A stretch of 61,663 nucleotides of DNA from contig NMRA01000074.1 in assembly GCA_002633005.1 (NCBI GenBank), forward strand, positions 748,971 to 810,633. The letters run 5' to 3'. Each line of letters starts with the position of its first letter. Position 1 is the stretch's first letter. Shown here piece after piece: positions 50,501-57,904 of the stretch. The translations under genes and the position numbers were made by a program. The notes below the pieces were generated by a model, which was given only the letters and a program-made list of their open reading frames with translations, searched no databases and was not told where the DNA came from. This DNA comes from Phoronis australis. Taxonomy: Eukaryota; Phoronida; Phoronidae.

Positions 50501-51944
50501 AGAATAACAGGATAACGGAAAAACAATATTTTAGGATCGGTAATTATCACACCGATAATAAGTGTACATGTATTTTTTTTTAAGTTATCATTTTTGTCTT
50601 CCCTCCTTTTTATCAAGAGCTTCCAAAAGCTTCATAAATATTACAACCTTGCATCAAGGTTCGCTTACTGAAGTTCTTAGATGCCGAAAGTGGGGGGGGG
50701 GTAATCGAGTGCGTTGAACTCGAAATTTCAGACAAGTCCGGCATCAAAATATTCATTTCTCCATCAAATTTAGACCGGTAAGCTGTACTGCGTTATGCCT
50801 AGGAAACTCAACAATTTGTCTGATCTTGGTGGACCTCACCAAAGTCCCTAGTGGCAGCCTTTGCATTTTTCGGGACCGCCGCTGGATTTAGCGGTACGCA
50901 CTAGACTGGCATGATACGTACATATACGGTGAGCTTGACGATATCACGTAAAATCGGTCTGACTAGTGAAACTGAGGCGATTCAGGTTCGCCACTAAACA
51001 CGAAATCCTTTCAACTAAACGTAGCCCTATTGAAGCGGTGGGTCAAGAGAGGATGGTACGGTTAAGCGCAGTGTCGGATTTAGAGGGGAGCCAAGGGGGC
51101 CACGGCCCCCCTAAAATTCCATTGGGCAGTTCGGGAGTGGTAATGTCTGACAGGCAAAATCCTGGCTAATACTCTGCCCTGCCNCCCCTAACTCAAAATC
51201 CTGGATCCGCCCATGAAGCCGTGGAGGAAACTCACCGTGTCCGTTGCATAAGCCAATTTTTACGCCACAAGCGTGTCACGTTACCGAACACGCCCCAGTC
51301 GCGTTGTATTTGTTGATCTTTTTAACGGTGTATGTATTTTGCTGTCACAAATTGACTGAAGTGGAAGTCCTCTGGGATAAAATTGATATCCAATAACAAC
51401 TGTTCTCTCAATTCATTGCCTCCATTGTGCCGAGGGTGTGACTTCCCACAATGGGTCGGAAGACCGCTCATTGCTCACAATTATTATAAACTTGACAAAT
51501 GCCCGAAGAACACAACTTCGGGTTACCAGTTTGTTTGACGTAAGAAAACGACTGAACCAAAATATTACCTATTACTCGACATGGCTCACAAAGGACAGAA
51601 CCAAAAGAATACCTATAATTACTCGACCTGGCCGACGATGTTGAAATATACCATCAAAAGATGCTTCACTTCTTTTGATCAAACTTCGCCTTTTTAGCAT
51701 TTTTGTTGCCAATGGATTCCTGCAATATGCTCGTTAAATACGGCCACTCTGGCATCTACTTACCCGTTGTCGCCCATAAACTTATCCTGGGCATCGTCCT
51801 TAATACTAGCCACAAAAGCGGATTGATTTCGACAGTATTCTCGCCCATCCACGTAAGTGTATTTGTTCGGCGACGCATAGAAGCACGAGTGCGTCACATT
51901 GTAATATGTCCATCCTTGTTGGCAATAGGCGGCAGCACATGACA
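29446..51944 (-). CDS. C-type lectin / five-Sushi / stalk / transmembrane receptor gene (span of the supported exons)
   Basis: Multi-exon gene encoding a probable type I membrane receptor. Seen: fourteen minus-strand exons with GT donors and AG acceptors in a consistent order: lectin-like domain (2 exons), Sushi domains (5), Ser/Thr/Gly-rich stalk (6), transmembrane helix (1). The two lectin exons join in phase 2; every later junction up to the transmembrane exon is phase 1. Family knowledge: such ectodomains bind glycans, complement-like partners or other cells, and the Thr/Ser stalk is normally O-glycosylated. Each Sushi domain carries Asn-X-Ser/Thr sequons. Introns are large and hold transposons, including a LINE tail between the two lectin exons. 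The 5' start and 3' tail are uncertain (candidates at 53474-53507 and 29010-29118). Inference: innate immune or adhesion receptor; ligand unknown. No symbol is assigned because the domain order does not match a gene I can name. Two adjacent genes instead of one is possible but unlikely given matched phases. Confidence 0.85.
30183..30218 (-). CDS. Receptor exon: stalk 6
   Basis: A 36-base phase 1-1 micro-exon, acceptor AATTTCAG, donor GTAAATG, reading GATGGDTGTTSG. Gly/Thr-rich, like the start of the transmembrane exon that follows. Confidence 0.68.
30834..30981. repeat. MITE family D, paired units
   Basis: CATGGGCGGCGCAGCACTG through GGTGCGCCACCCATG; two AGCACTGAAAAAAGTG units. Lies in a receptor intron between stalk exons. 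Confidence 0.65.
31147..31182 (-). CDS. Receptor exon: stalk 5
   Basis: A 36-base phase 1-1 micro-exon, acceptor AATTTCCAG, donor GTATATA, reading GTTSESSAPPNG. The nearly identical acceptor context of stalk 6 (AATTTCAG, also followed by GGA) suggests the two arose by duplication. Confidence 0.65.
31300..31605 (-). other. Gly-rich region between stalk exons; possible decayed stalk exons
   Basis: On the minus strand GGTGGCGG occurs twice here, once directly after TAATAG, resembling the GTAG|GTGGTGG start of the transmembrane exon; a CGTAG|CTGGGGGC start followed by GTGAGTG lies at about 31600. None gives a clean Ser/Thr reading with a strong donor. The long plus-strand frames over this region look like shadows of these GC-rich segments. 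Confidence 0.25.
32450..32539 (-). CDS. Receptor exon: Ser/Thr-rich stalk 4
   Basis: A 90-base phase 1-1 exon, acceptor GATTTAG, donor GTACACG. It reads DFNSSASYVSTTTSAG and ends VTSLNNSTSG. Serine, threonine and small residues dominate; NSS and NNST are possible N-glycosylation sites. Confidence 0.7.
33771..34832 (+). mobile_element. 1-kb inverted-end element with THAP fragment, copy B
   Basis: AAGGAGAACGCCACC to GTGGCATTCTCCTTT; inverted relative to copy A, with shared text such as ATTGGTTAATTTCAATACC (reverse) and the THAP fragment. Lies in a receptor intron. Confidence 0.65.
33938..34120 (+). pseudogene. THAP-domain-like fragment, second copy, frame-broken
   Basis: Plus-strand counterpart of the fragment at 11143-11409. 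One frame gives EVARKAGISFF and another, after a break, MLRTWLAVVKNEKYVVNTKY. Together they resemble the same THAP segment, now split by at least one frameshift. It lies inside an element with inverted ends at 33771 and 34832. Confidence 0.42.
35696..36043 (+). pseudogene. Non-LTR retrotransposon (LINE) ORF2 C-terminus, fragment
   Basis: Open frame to a TGA at 36041 with RFRVSAHALAAEKGR, then RYCEVCLREEIEDEYHFLCV and QALKDLR. This CxxC...E.E.HFL..C signature is the zinc-knuckle-like tail that follows the reverse transcriptase domain in Jockey/CR1-type LINEs. The catalytic part is absent, so it is a 5'-truncated dead copy in the receptor stalk intron. The 35550-35690 stretch just upstream is probably its degraded continuation. 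Confidence 0.65.
36194..36347 (+). repeat. MITE family E, copy 2
   Basis: GTGCGTTCAGTAACGCTAGG to CCTAGCGTTAATGAGCGG with the same core; more diverged than copies 1 and 3. In a receptor intron. Confidence 0.8.
36656..36724 (-). CDS. Receptor exon: Ser/Thr-rich stalk 3
   Basis: Donor GTAACC is clear; the acceptor is chosen as TTATCAG because it gives a phase 1-1 exon of 69 bases (STVTTESTATSPHTT, then LNVTGTSG). The frame is open further upstream, so the real 5' border may differ. One NVT sequon. Confidence 0.65.
37098..37558 (+). mobile_element. Inverted-end element B with a GGCGGAT element nested inside
   Basis: Outer ends CGTTGCATGAAAGCATCCC and GGGACTGTTCCATGCAACG are inverted copies. 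Between 37281 and 37532 a second element bounded by GGCGGAT and ATCCGCCACTG interrupts it. The outer element matches the copies at 56166 and 59638 (shared TAATGAGACTCAAACRG). Confidence 0.6.
37637..37672 (-). CDS. Receptor exon: Ser/Thr-rich stalk 2
   Basis: A 36-base micro-exon, acceptor TTTCTTTCAG, donor GTAAAACC, phase 1-1, reading VASSDPATATNSG. Same character and phase as its neighbours. Confidence 0.7.
38134..38199 (-). CDS. Receptor exon: Ser/Thr-rich stalk 1
   Basis: A 66-base phase 1-1 exon with a long pyrimidine tract and ATTACAG acceptor and a GTATGT donor. It reads AIATSSAAVTTSTAG then ITVSSGQ. Low-complexity Thr/Ser/Ala content is typical of O-glycosylated mucin-like stalks. An internal GCAG|GTATAA would be an alternative phase-1 donor giving a shorter exon. 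Confidence 0.8.
39555..39734 (-). CDS. Receptor exon: Sushi/CCP domain 5
   Basis: A 180-base phase 1-1 exon, acceptor TTTCCTTAG, donor GTAACC. Cysteines: VITCSV, RYTCNPGNQ, DYSCGSSG, VVSCQG. The Trp is absent. One NVT sequon. This is the membrane-proximal Sushi module, followed directly by the stalk exons. Confidence 0.92.
40788..40958 (-). CDS. Receptor exon: Sushi/CCP domain 4
   Basis: A 171-base phase 1-1 exon, acceptor TTTGTAG, donor GTAAGTG. It starts VITCNVTAIANG, continues EYTCTQGY, and ends QCVSGNVNASGC. All four Sushi cysteines are present and the Trp is absent. Sequons NVT, NTS, NTT and NAS. Closest in wording to domain 3 (shared TYGQ/TFGQ and YTCTxGY), consistent with tandem duplication. 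Confidence 0.9.
41510..41683 (-). CDS. Receptor exon: Sushi/CCP domain 3
   Basis: A 174-base phase 1-1 exon, acceptor TTTTTTCAG, donor GTAAAG. Cysteines: VITCHV, QYTCTNGYT, TRSCSSG, NDCQG. It lacks the Trp. Sequons NAS and NIT. It begins with VITC like domains 4 and 5, so the three are probably products of recent exon duplication. Confidence 0.92.
41793..41943 (+). repeat. MITE family E, copy 3
   Basis: GTGCGTTCAGTAAACGCTAG to CTAACGTTACTGAACGGGAG; about 110 bases upstream (in transcript sense) of the Sushi 3 exon acceptor. Confidence 0.8.
42530..42650 (+). repeat. Repeat H, isolated unit
   Basis: ATTTTATGAAAATCCGTC, ACGTAAAAAAGCATTGCC and AGTTGAATCCATCCATC words, as in the 44.9-45.5 kb cluster. 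Confidence 0.55.
42928..43265 (+). repeat. Repeat F, contiguous copy
   Basis: Matches both halves of the 10-kb copy without the THAP element between them. In the receptor intron after Sushi 2. A short tRNA-B-box-like word just upstream (42870s) is not part of a complete tRNA. Confidence 0.5.
43325..43440. repeat. Degenerate ATTCCGAAGGTTCACT minisatellite
   Basis: Several diverged units of TATTCCGAAGGTTCAC type in tandem. Confidence 0.55.
44369..44458 (+). pseudogene. Third THAP-like start, MPTQYYCCVVGCNSD
   Basis: ATG at 44369 opens a frame with YCCVVGCNSDVRKFDKL, the CC-VxGC start common in THAP fingers of transposons and host genes, ending at TGA 44456. A GTAAGA just after NSD is a possible splice donor, the position where a first exon could end. 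Unrelated in DNA sequence to the fragments at 27.7 kb. It lies in a receptor intron on the opposite strand. Confidence 0.35.
44930..45520 (+). repeat. Repeat H cluster with CCACTAGGGGGC-like words
   Basis: Three or four diverged units with ATGAAAATCCGT, GTAAAAAAG and a C/T-rich GCCACTAGGGGCG word each. Lies in the intron between Sushi 2 and Sushi 3. Confidence 0.6.
45130..45449 (+). promoter_or_regulatory. CTCF-core-like words in repeat H (speculative)
   Basis: CCACTAGGGGCGTC (45130), CCACCAGGTGGCGT (45291) and CCACTAGGGAGCAC (45436) resemble the CTCF core CCASYAGRKGGC. Resemblance only; the words may simply be part of the repeat. Confidence 0.25.
45836..46009 (-). CDS. Receptor exon: Sushi/CCP domain 2
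   Basis: A 174-base phase 1-1 exon, acceptor TTCTGCAG, donor GTTTGT. Cysteines: IICNV, RYTCNNGYE, DVTCTNG, IPCQG. The usual Trp before the last cysteine is missing (SITPIPC). Four sequons (NVT, NVS, NYT, NGS) suggest a heavily N-glycosylated module. Confidence 0.92.
46736..46915 (-). CDS. Receptor exon: Sushi/CCP domain 1
   Basis: A 180-base phase 1-1 exon (acceptor TTCTAG, donor GTAAGT). Four Sushi cysteines lie in AICSN, TYQCPQG, TTTCHN and VRSCQG, and this copy keeps the tryptophan between cysteines three and four (TVWLPAV). Sequons NIT, NTT and NST are present. The reading frame is open upstream through the polypyrimidine tract to an in-frame ATG at 47012, which would give a hydrophobic leader directly before this domain. 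Confidence 0.92.
47967..48175 (-). CDS. Receptor exon: C-type lectin-like domain, C-terminal half
   Basis: Enters phase 2 after TCACTTCAAG and leaves phase 1 at GTAAATG. It reads GSTTHYLGSFNGSLTWDDG (the usual W-x-DG core), then a loop with no EPN, QPD or WND motif, then STFNVLCEK, the canonical last strand with the cysteine that pairs with the helix cysteine of the previous exon. The inner cysteine pair of classical lectin domains is absent. The fold is therefore recognisable, but calcium-dependent sugar binding is not predicted. NGS is a possible glycosylation site. Confidence 0.88.
48640..48800 (+). repeat. MITE family C, partial copy
   Basis: AAATATAGGGGGGCTCGAAC through GACCTTTGTCTCGTTTTCTC, lacking clear outer ends. 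The 82-residue open frame over it is not a gene. Confidence 0.6.
48886..49440 (+). pseudogene. Second LINE ORF2 C-terminus, frameshifted
   Basis: Three plus-strand frames in sequence resemble a LINE tail: FRRSTVMMCTKNWNSFPVSV (48930s), then FSNVSPNCKCGDHQSYPHVF with FKCPFIEYLRDS (49150s), then TKIALLLNGSLNFDLVLNEF (49320s). The CxC...H.F..C knuckle matches LINE C-termini. At least two frameshifts separate the parts. It sits in the intron between the two lectin exons and differs from the 35.7-kb copy. Confidence 0.6.
49691..49834 (+). repeat. MITE family A, complete copy
   Basis: CAGTGGCGGATCCAGGATTT at the left and AAATCCGCCACTG at the right form inverted ends; about 144 bases. Non-coding. 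Confidence 0.75.
49840..51060. other. Intron of the receptor; no other gene seen
   Basis: Contains a tandem 19-base duplication (CAAATACGAACCCTGAATG type, 50095-50120) and a poly-G run near 50690; otherwise unremarkable. Confidence 0.5.
51069..51214 (-). repeat. MITE family A, inverted copy
   Basis: Reverse-oriented copy of the 49691 element (GTCTGACAGGCAAAATCC, ATACTCTGCCCTGCC) with a single N. Ends CAGTGTCGGATTTAG and GGATCCGCCCATG. Confidence 0.75.
51764..51944 (-). CDS. Receptor exon: C-type lectin-like domain, N-terminal half
   Basis: Acceptor TGTTGCAG, donor GTAAGTAG; enters phase 1, leaves phase 2. The protein has the long-form C-type lectin start: YCQQGWTYYN, then THSCFYA, then the first helix VDGREYCRN and the AFVASIKDDAQDKF strand/helix typical of the fold. 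Cysteines visible: the N-terminal hairpin pair (AAYC and HSC) and the helix cysteine (EYC). NVT and NQS are possible N-glycosylation sites. The next exon at 48175 continues the fold in frame. Confidence 0.9.
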
Positions 51945-52636
51945 CTGCAACAGAAGCACACCAACGTTTTAAAGTTTCACCAGTTCAAAATTACAGCTGT
52001 TAGGTAACCATATCTATCGGAATCATTCACGTGAAGTTGTTTAGAAGCTCAGAAATCAATCAACAAGCAATCATTCCGATACGGTCCGCCCAAATCGTAA
52101 TTCCTATACGGTCTTAGACGTACAGTGTATTCAGTAGAATATTCCAAGACGGTGCCGACACCAATACGTTACTGAGCATCAAATCAGTCGGCCCTACTGT
52201 GAACTAGCTACATGTAGGTCTAGCCGAAGCCATGGTTTTCAAAGACGCGATGCATAGTTTGCATAAAAGAGTGAAGAAACTGATTGATGGGCACACCTGC
52301 AGGAAATCCATATTCCGGAGGTCACCGTAGAACTTATTGATTAAAAAGTGGACGCTGACTTTCAACAAAGGGTAAAATCTACACTGCTTCCGAGTGCACT
52401 AATTTGACGGACGCTTCTGTCTGTTCAGGAAATAACTGGAATTTCATTACGTTGCTATGCTAATTTTTGAGGCTTGATTGTGAGACAAGTCTCTGTGTTC
52501 CTATTTGACCAGGAGCCCTTTCCGTAGCGCGGCAACTGAGTCTTAAAATCTAAATCATGCAAAAAATCACGCGACTGGTTCGAAAGACATGTGTTTAGTA
52601 AAACTTCGGAACCTTGCCAATAAAGACTGGTAATTA

Positions 52637-53203
52637 CTCGGTGGTTCCCTACGTGCCTAGCCAGTACGCAGGTATCACGCAGTGGCACGCCCTTAAGCAT
52701 TGGTTGATGTAACCTCAGCAGTCATTGGTTAGCTTTACAACACCGTGAAAAAAATAGCGGACTGTGAATGATTTTTAGCCTTGTCATGCAAGTGGCGTCG
52801 CAGCCACTATTTCGTTTCTGCAGTAATGTTTAATAGCCGCGTGCTTGAAGCACATACTTGAACAATAAACACATATCTGGTCGATTGAACCGGTGTGTTA
52901 TTCATACTGTATGACTACATGACAGTATCGAAAACAAAAGTCATCGACAGTAGAAAGATGCACTCCGAAAAGGCGCAACCACAATTTCTGGGAATCATAT
53001 TTCCTAAACATCAATTTTAAGCACCGATTTGTCTGTACAACAGACCACATTTACACTTCAGTCCGTCAGCCATGCCAGTTTGTTTGCGTAAAGCGCTGCC
53101 TATAGAGAATTCGACTAGCCAATCAAAAACGCCGGTGTAAAAAAATTTCCCGAGGAAAATTAAGTGATACCGACCACCTAGCGTCACGCAGGGAACAGGC
53201 GAG
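52637..53203. mobile_element. 570-bp non-autonomous DNA element, copy 2
   Basis: Shares long stretches with 14596-15185 (ACCTCAGCAGTCATTGG, TTTTTAGCCTTG, AAAGTCATCGACAGTAGAAA). Ends CTCGGTGGTTCCC and GGGAACAGGCGAG. ACTGGTAAT and ACTGGTGAT flank it, consistent with a decayed target duplication. Confidence 0.7.
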
Positions 53204-53473
53204 ACTGGTGATTTGGCTGAAACTGTTATGACTGGTTGAACGAGATTGGAATGCTGAATTATGGTAGAAGCTCTAAATCCAAACTATAAGCTAAGATTTC
53301 TGGCACAAATGTCTCGCGATTTGAAAGACTAAGTTTCAAGTATGACTTGGAGTGCTAAGACCAAGTTTTCATGTCGGGTGAGTGACCCGGGAACTTGAGG
53401 TCCCATTTGAGTTGACCAACTATTCATTATTCCATGCACGGTGCTAGTGTGTGTAAAAGCTAGAAAGACTTAC

Positions 53474-53507
53474 CTGTGGCGAAGAAAGCGCATGCTTTGA
53501 GTAAAAC
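53474..53507 (-). CDS. Candidate end-of-signal-peptide exon of the receptor
   Basis: A 34-base stretch between TTTTCAG (acceptor) and GTAAGTC (donor) reads VLLKACAFFAT and ends in phase 1. Joined to the lectin exon it gives a hydrophobic run followed by VSCAAAYC, a good signal-peptide core and cleavage region. It enters in phase 0 and contains no in-frame ATG, so a further upstream exon with the start codon would be needed; I could not identify one. The donor is strong, the acceptor fair. It may instead be non-coding sequence whose frame fits by chance. Confidence 0.35.
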
Positions 53508-54058
53508 CTGAAAATAACCAATACTGAAATGCAGCTGATGTCAGATTTGTTACACGGCAAGTCACGTGACATTCAGAATTGTGAATGATTAGCCGTACGG
53601 CTGAATTTCGTGCATGACTAAATCAAACAACTGCGATGTGAAATTTGCCGGAGGCTTGAAATAGAATTGAAACAACCTGGAGTGTGACTTTCGACACATC
53701 CTGTTTATAAATACGTTAATTTCTGTGCAATAGGCCTACTTTAGCTGTAGGAAGTCTTTAGTTCTTCCACAGATAGCCCTGTACAGAAGCTCCCCACGGG
53801 TTACCGGAAAACCGCACTCACTGCAGTCAAACTGGAGTAGAAATCGTACACCTTATTATCCGTGGTTCAGTTCATTAAACAGCCATCACCAGCAAGTTGT
53901 GAACCATAGCGAGGCTTACATGTACAGTTGGAAAGGGTGACTAATTTCTGCCAAAATAAACGTTCGTCACAGTTTTAAGACAAGTCAGTCACCAGAATAC
54001 ACAGACCTATTCATCGTGCGCGAATCTGGACCAATCTCTTGTAAATTGCGGTGCTAAA

Positions 54059-54329
54059 CATGCGCGTACCCAGTCTAACATATAGGGGGGCTCGAATTTT
54101 TTGGTATGTGGACCTTTTACTGAAACAAATCAACGGTGACTAAAAAAACGGGGCCACTAGGTTCCGAACAAGCCTACGAATTGTGCATCCTCGCCGAATT
54201 CCTGTGGACTTTGTGGACTTTTGTCACGATTACTCGGACATTTTGTTTCACTTAGGCGGACCTTTTTGCCGAATTCGCCGAATTGGGGGGCTCGTTCGTG
54301 CCCCCCAAGCCCCCCTGGGTGCGCCCATG
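54059..54329 (+). repeat. MITE family C, full copy
   Basis: CATGCGCGTACCCAGTC at the left, CCCTGGGTGCGCCCATG at the right, with the family GGGGGGCTCGAA and GGACTTTTGTC segments. Confidence 0.7.
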
Positions 54330-54584
54330 CTAAACAGGGTTTTTGTCAACCAGCTTTGTATGTGGAAGGTCATTCTGTTGCTTCACGTGACCTTACATTC
54401 GAACATTAAGGCGATAGTCTTGTATTCGGGTCATTTGCGTTCTGGCGTGAAAAATCATTAATCACCCTGCCCATGTGGCACATACTGAGCCACAACACCA
54501 CGTTCCTTACAATATCTCTTTTTATCACTCCGGCTGGTCTGCTCACTCAGCTTGTCCGGAATCTGCTTTGCAGGTTGTTATAGC

Positions 54585-54785
54585 CCAGTTGGTTGTTTGA
54601 TGTACCCACTTGGTACTTTATTATATGATATTTGCCCATTTGGCGGTTGAACCCATTTGGTACTTGTTATTGAATTTGCCGTTTTGCTCGACCCAGTTGG
54701 TAGGCAATCGGCCAATACCCATTTGATATTATGTACCCATTTGATACTATGCTAACCTGTGCCACTTAGTATCCGATACTCAATT
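54585..54785. repeat. Degenerate TACCCATTTGGTACT minisatellite
   Basis: Eight or so ACCCATTTGGTAC / ACCCAGTTGGTAG words, each nearly self-complementary at its ends (GTACC...GGTAC). Confidence 0.7.
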
Positions 54786-56165
54786 ACACATTGTGTATCG
54801 TAAATGTGTGTGTGTTATCTCTTATAATTAAGGAACCCATCTGATTCCTTATGTGAAATATTCATTTGTAGGGCTGTGACCCTGAATATCCCAATATAAC
54901 CTAAAATATACATTATTGTTGTTGATTTATTTGTCCCCAATAATAACATACTAAAAACACAGGTTATAGTATATTTTTTTTTGTAACCACGATCGGTGCA
55001 CCTCGATCGGAGGAGCGGTTGCTCAGTGTCCAATAGATTACATAATGCTCACAGAATTCAATATATTGACGGTGAATACAATTCATCAGCGATCGACACG
55101 AATGTTTTCATAAGAGGTTTAATTCATTGATCACTTTTCACATTGTCCATGCTCAACCTCTTCAGTGCGCTGCGTGGCAATTTTAATCTGATCAGGTTCA
55201 ACCACGGACAGGTGGGGGAAAGCGTAGTTGTCACAACCACGAACTTACGCGGAACCTCCAGAAAACACACGAACACGCGAGATTTTGCCATGACCACACT
55301 AGCTCGTCCTTCGCGAGATTATTGCGTCTATAAGGGAACTCAGCCCAGTTATTTACAACAAACCGATTCAAAATGATGAGATTCCACTCTTAATGAGCTA
55401 CTGGATAAACCCGAGTTGCGTCCCGTAAACGCAAGAGCTAAGGTGATCACGTGCAATGCAACTTACGTAATCTCGATTTTTTTCTTAAGAAAAGCGTTTT
55501 TATGGGAACCCGTAGTTAAGATTCGAAAACCTAGCGCCAGATTTATGCACACACATGTGTAGCTTATGGAAGTTTTGAAAAATTGCGCAATCTAACCTTA
55601 ATACGACCTCGTACGCAGGATAATTCTGAAAAAAATACTGCTGTTGAGAAACCCTTCCTCGAGTTGCAGCGAGTGGTCAATACAACAAACAAGCTACTTC
55701 GTCATATTACAATACTAAATGGCGGCGTTGGTTATCGATTATGGAATGTAAATATTTAGGTTTGACCACACATCATGGATCGGGGGTGGGGGGTACACTG
55801 CCACTTGAGACGATACATCGGGAAGACGGTTAAATGACTTGGTACCAGAATTCACGTTCCTTACCCTTTCCATAGGAGATGACACGGATGCACAACAAGA
55901 AAACACATGGACAGGGTCACAGTAATCAAAAGACAACTTCTAATTGCGTTGGCACCATGTAGGCTCTCAAGTTCCTGGTTGCGTGAGCAAGTTCCAAGAA
56001 GAGTCTTAGCGTTCGCTAAATCGTCTACGTATTTATGAACTTATGAAAACCCAGATTTTCCATTCTGGTTCTGTTTTATTTTCAATACAAAGTCTACCTT
56101 TGATTTTGTTGCACATTGACAATGAGCTTCACTTTAAATTTTCAACATCGTTGAAAATAGGGATC

Positions 56166-56397
56166 TTTTCATGCAACGTTTCTCAATTAGGACCAAGACC
56201 CTGTTCATTTCCGTTCAAATACGTGTCCAATTTTCAGATAAATCATCAAAAAATGTCATTGAGTCAAAGAGAAGCACGTAATTAAGATAACATGATTGGA
56301 AAAACATAGCACGCGTGAATAAACGAAGACATAAACTCGCAGAAGATTTAAGGAACTTCATTGAATCCTTATTTGGTACTGTATCTTGCAAATAGAC
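56166..56397 (+). repeat. Element B, copy without nested insertion
   Basis: Shares CGCAGAAGATTTAAGG and CATTGAATCCTTATTTGG with the copy at 59638, and runs straight into the GTACTGTATCTTGCAA end. It therefore shows the unfilled site that is interrupted in the other two copies. Confidence 0.5.
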
Positions 56398-57860
56398 ATA
56401 ATTTCCTCTGGTGAATGTATAACTCATGGGCGACCGTGGCTTATTAGAGTTTTTATTTATTTGACGGCAGCGCCTTATACTAATGCTGAAATAAGAGACA
56501 ACAGCGCTGACCACAAAGGAACACTGCCTTATTATACATACTAGACGTGTTGCTCAGGAACCACTCACGGCAGTTAGCAGACAACATATGAAAAAGAGGT
56601 CATCAAAGACGTTAAAATTTGGCTAACGAAGGAAAGCCCATTAAAATAACTTGTAAACATTGAGCAAACAGGCTACAAATGTCACTTCTGTCATGTTTTG
56701 ATTTAAGTGCCACAAACTCGCCATGTGTGTAAAAACACAAGTTTGATTCAGACAATTTACCCCTGCTTACTGGTCTCAACTTCTCCCACACACGGATTTA
56801 TGAAGATGTTTTGGTATTGATAAGAACACCTAGTTCGTTATTTCCGATCAACCCACAAAGGGTATATAAAATGATCTACCGTTCCAAGCCCAATTGTCTA
56901 ACCTGGTCTCAAGCAATAACCAACCGATTGTTCTTCCAAACTACAGACTTAACTTCTAGTAAGGAACTTAAATAAAGACGGGCTTTATCATCCATGACAA
57001 TGAATAAAAAAACAGTAGTTAGACAAAAGGCGATTTTCTAATAACTTTAATAAGTAAATGCAAGAAAAGAGAACATTAATTTGACTATAAGTATCTCCAC
57101 ATATTCCATTAGCAATATGAAGAGGATGAAGGTTGGGCCGAAACTGAAGAGGAAATGAGATTGTATTCCAAAAGTTTCTAACGTAAATCAACGCACACAA
57201 CGTACGGAACAAGCTTCAGTGATACAAAGTTTCACAGGCAAGACTGACGGGCTAACGAAGCCACTGCTTCAGCAGAACCCCGGTGTCAAAACTTCAAGTT
57301 CCACCTTTTGCTGTTGAGTGTACACAATACAGACGCAGCATCTGGAGAGTATGTTGTAACAAAGCCCCCGGGGACCAAGTTGTTTCTATGCCGCCACTCG
57401 TTAGGCCCCTTTCATTTTCAACAATCAAACAGTCCGACATCGTAATTCCAGAACAAAACAATTACTAAAAACGAATTTTCCCAGTTAAGGAGCATTCACT
57501 ATGGCAGTTATAGTAAACGAAACTCTTCTAAAAAATTTACACTGCTTGGCCAATTAACTAAAAATATTTACGTTTAGCTTTGTCTTTACTTAACTAATGA
57601 GGCATGCTTTGTTAACAAAAGCTATTCATGCCGCAAATTATAGTGTGTGATTGTGTGAAAGTGGCATTGGAATGACCTGAATAAATGAACAGGAATAGTC
57701 AGGAAGTAACCTCGACATGAGGAGAACAATGTAGGTAGGAGGAAACGTCTTTTAAGATGTTAAAACATTAGTCTTGTCAAGGTTATGATGTAAGACATGG
57801 TCGACAAGTTTGTACAATTTACCAAAATATCTGCAAAAATATAAAATTCAATTATAATAC

Positions 57861-57904
57861 GTGTGTGTGTGCGTGCGTACGTGCGTGTGCGTACGTGTAT
57901 GTAT
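57861..57904. repeat. GTGC/GTAC-type microsatellite
   Basis: GTGTGTGTGTGCGTGCGTAC and derived words; degenerate alternating purine-pyrimidine tract. Confidence 0.85.

Noticed and set aside
53440-53580. 33-codon frame starting MSRDLPCNKSD on the minus strand as receptor start
   Set aside because: It reads in the wrong frame for the phase-1 lectin exon; the hydrophobic VLLKACAFFAT frame fits the phase but lacks an ATG.
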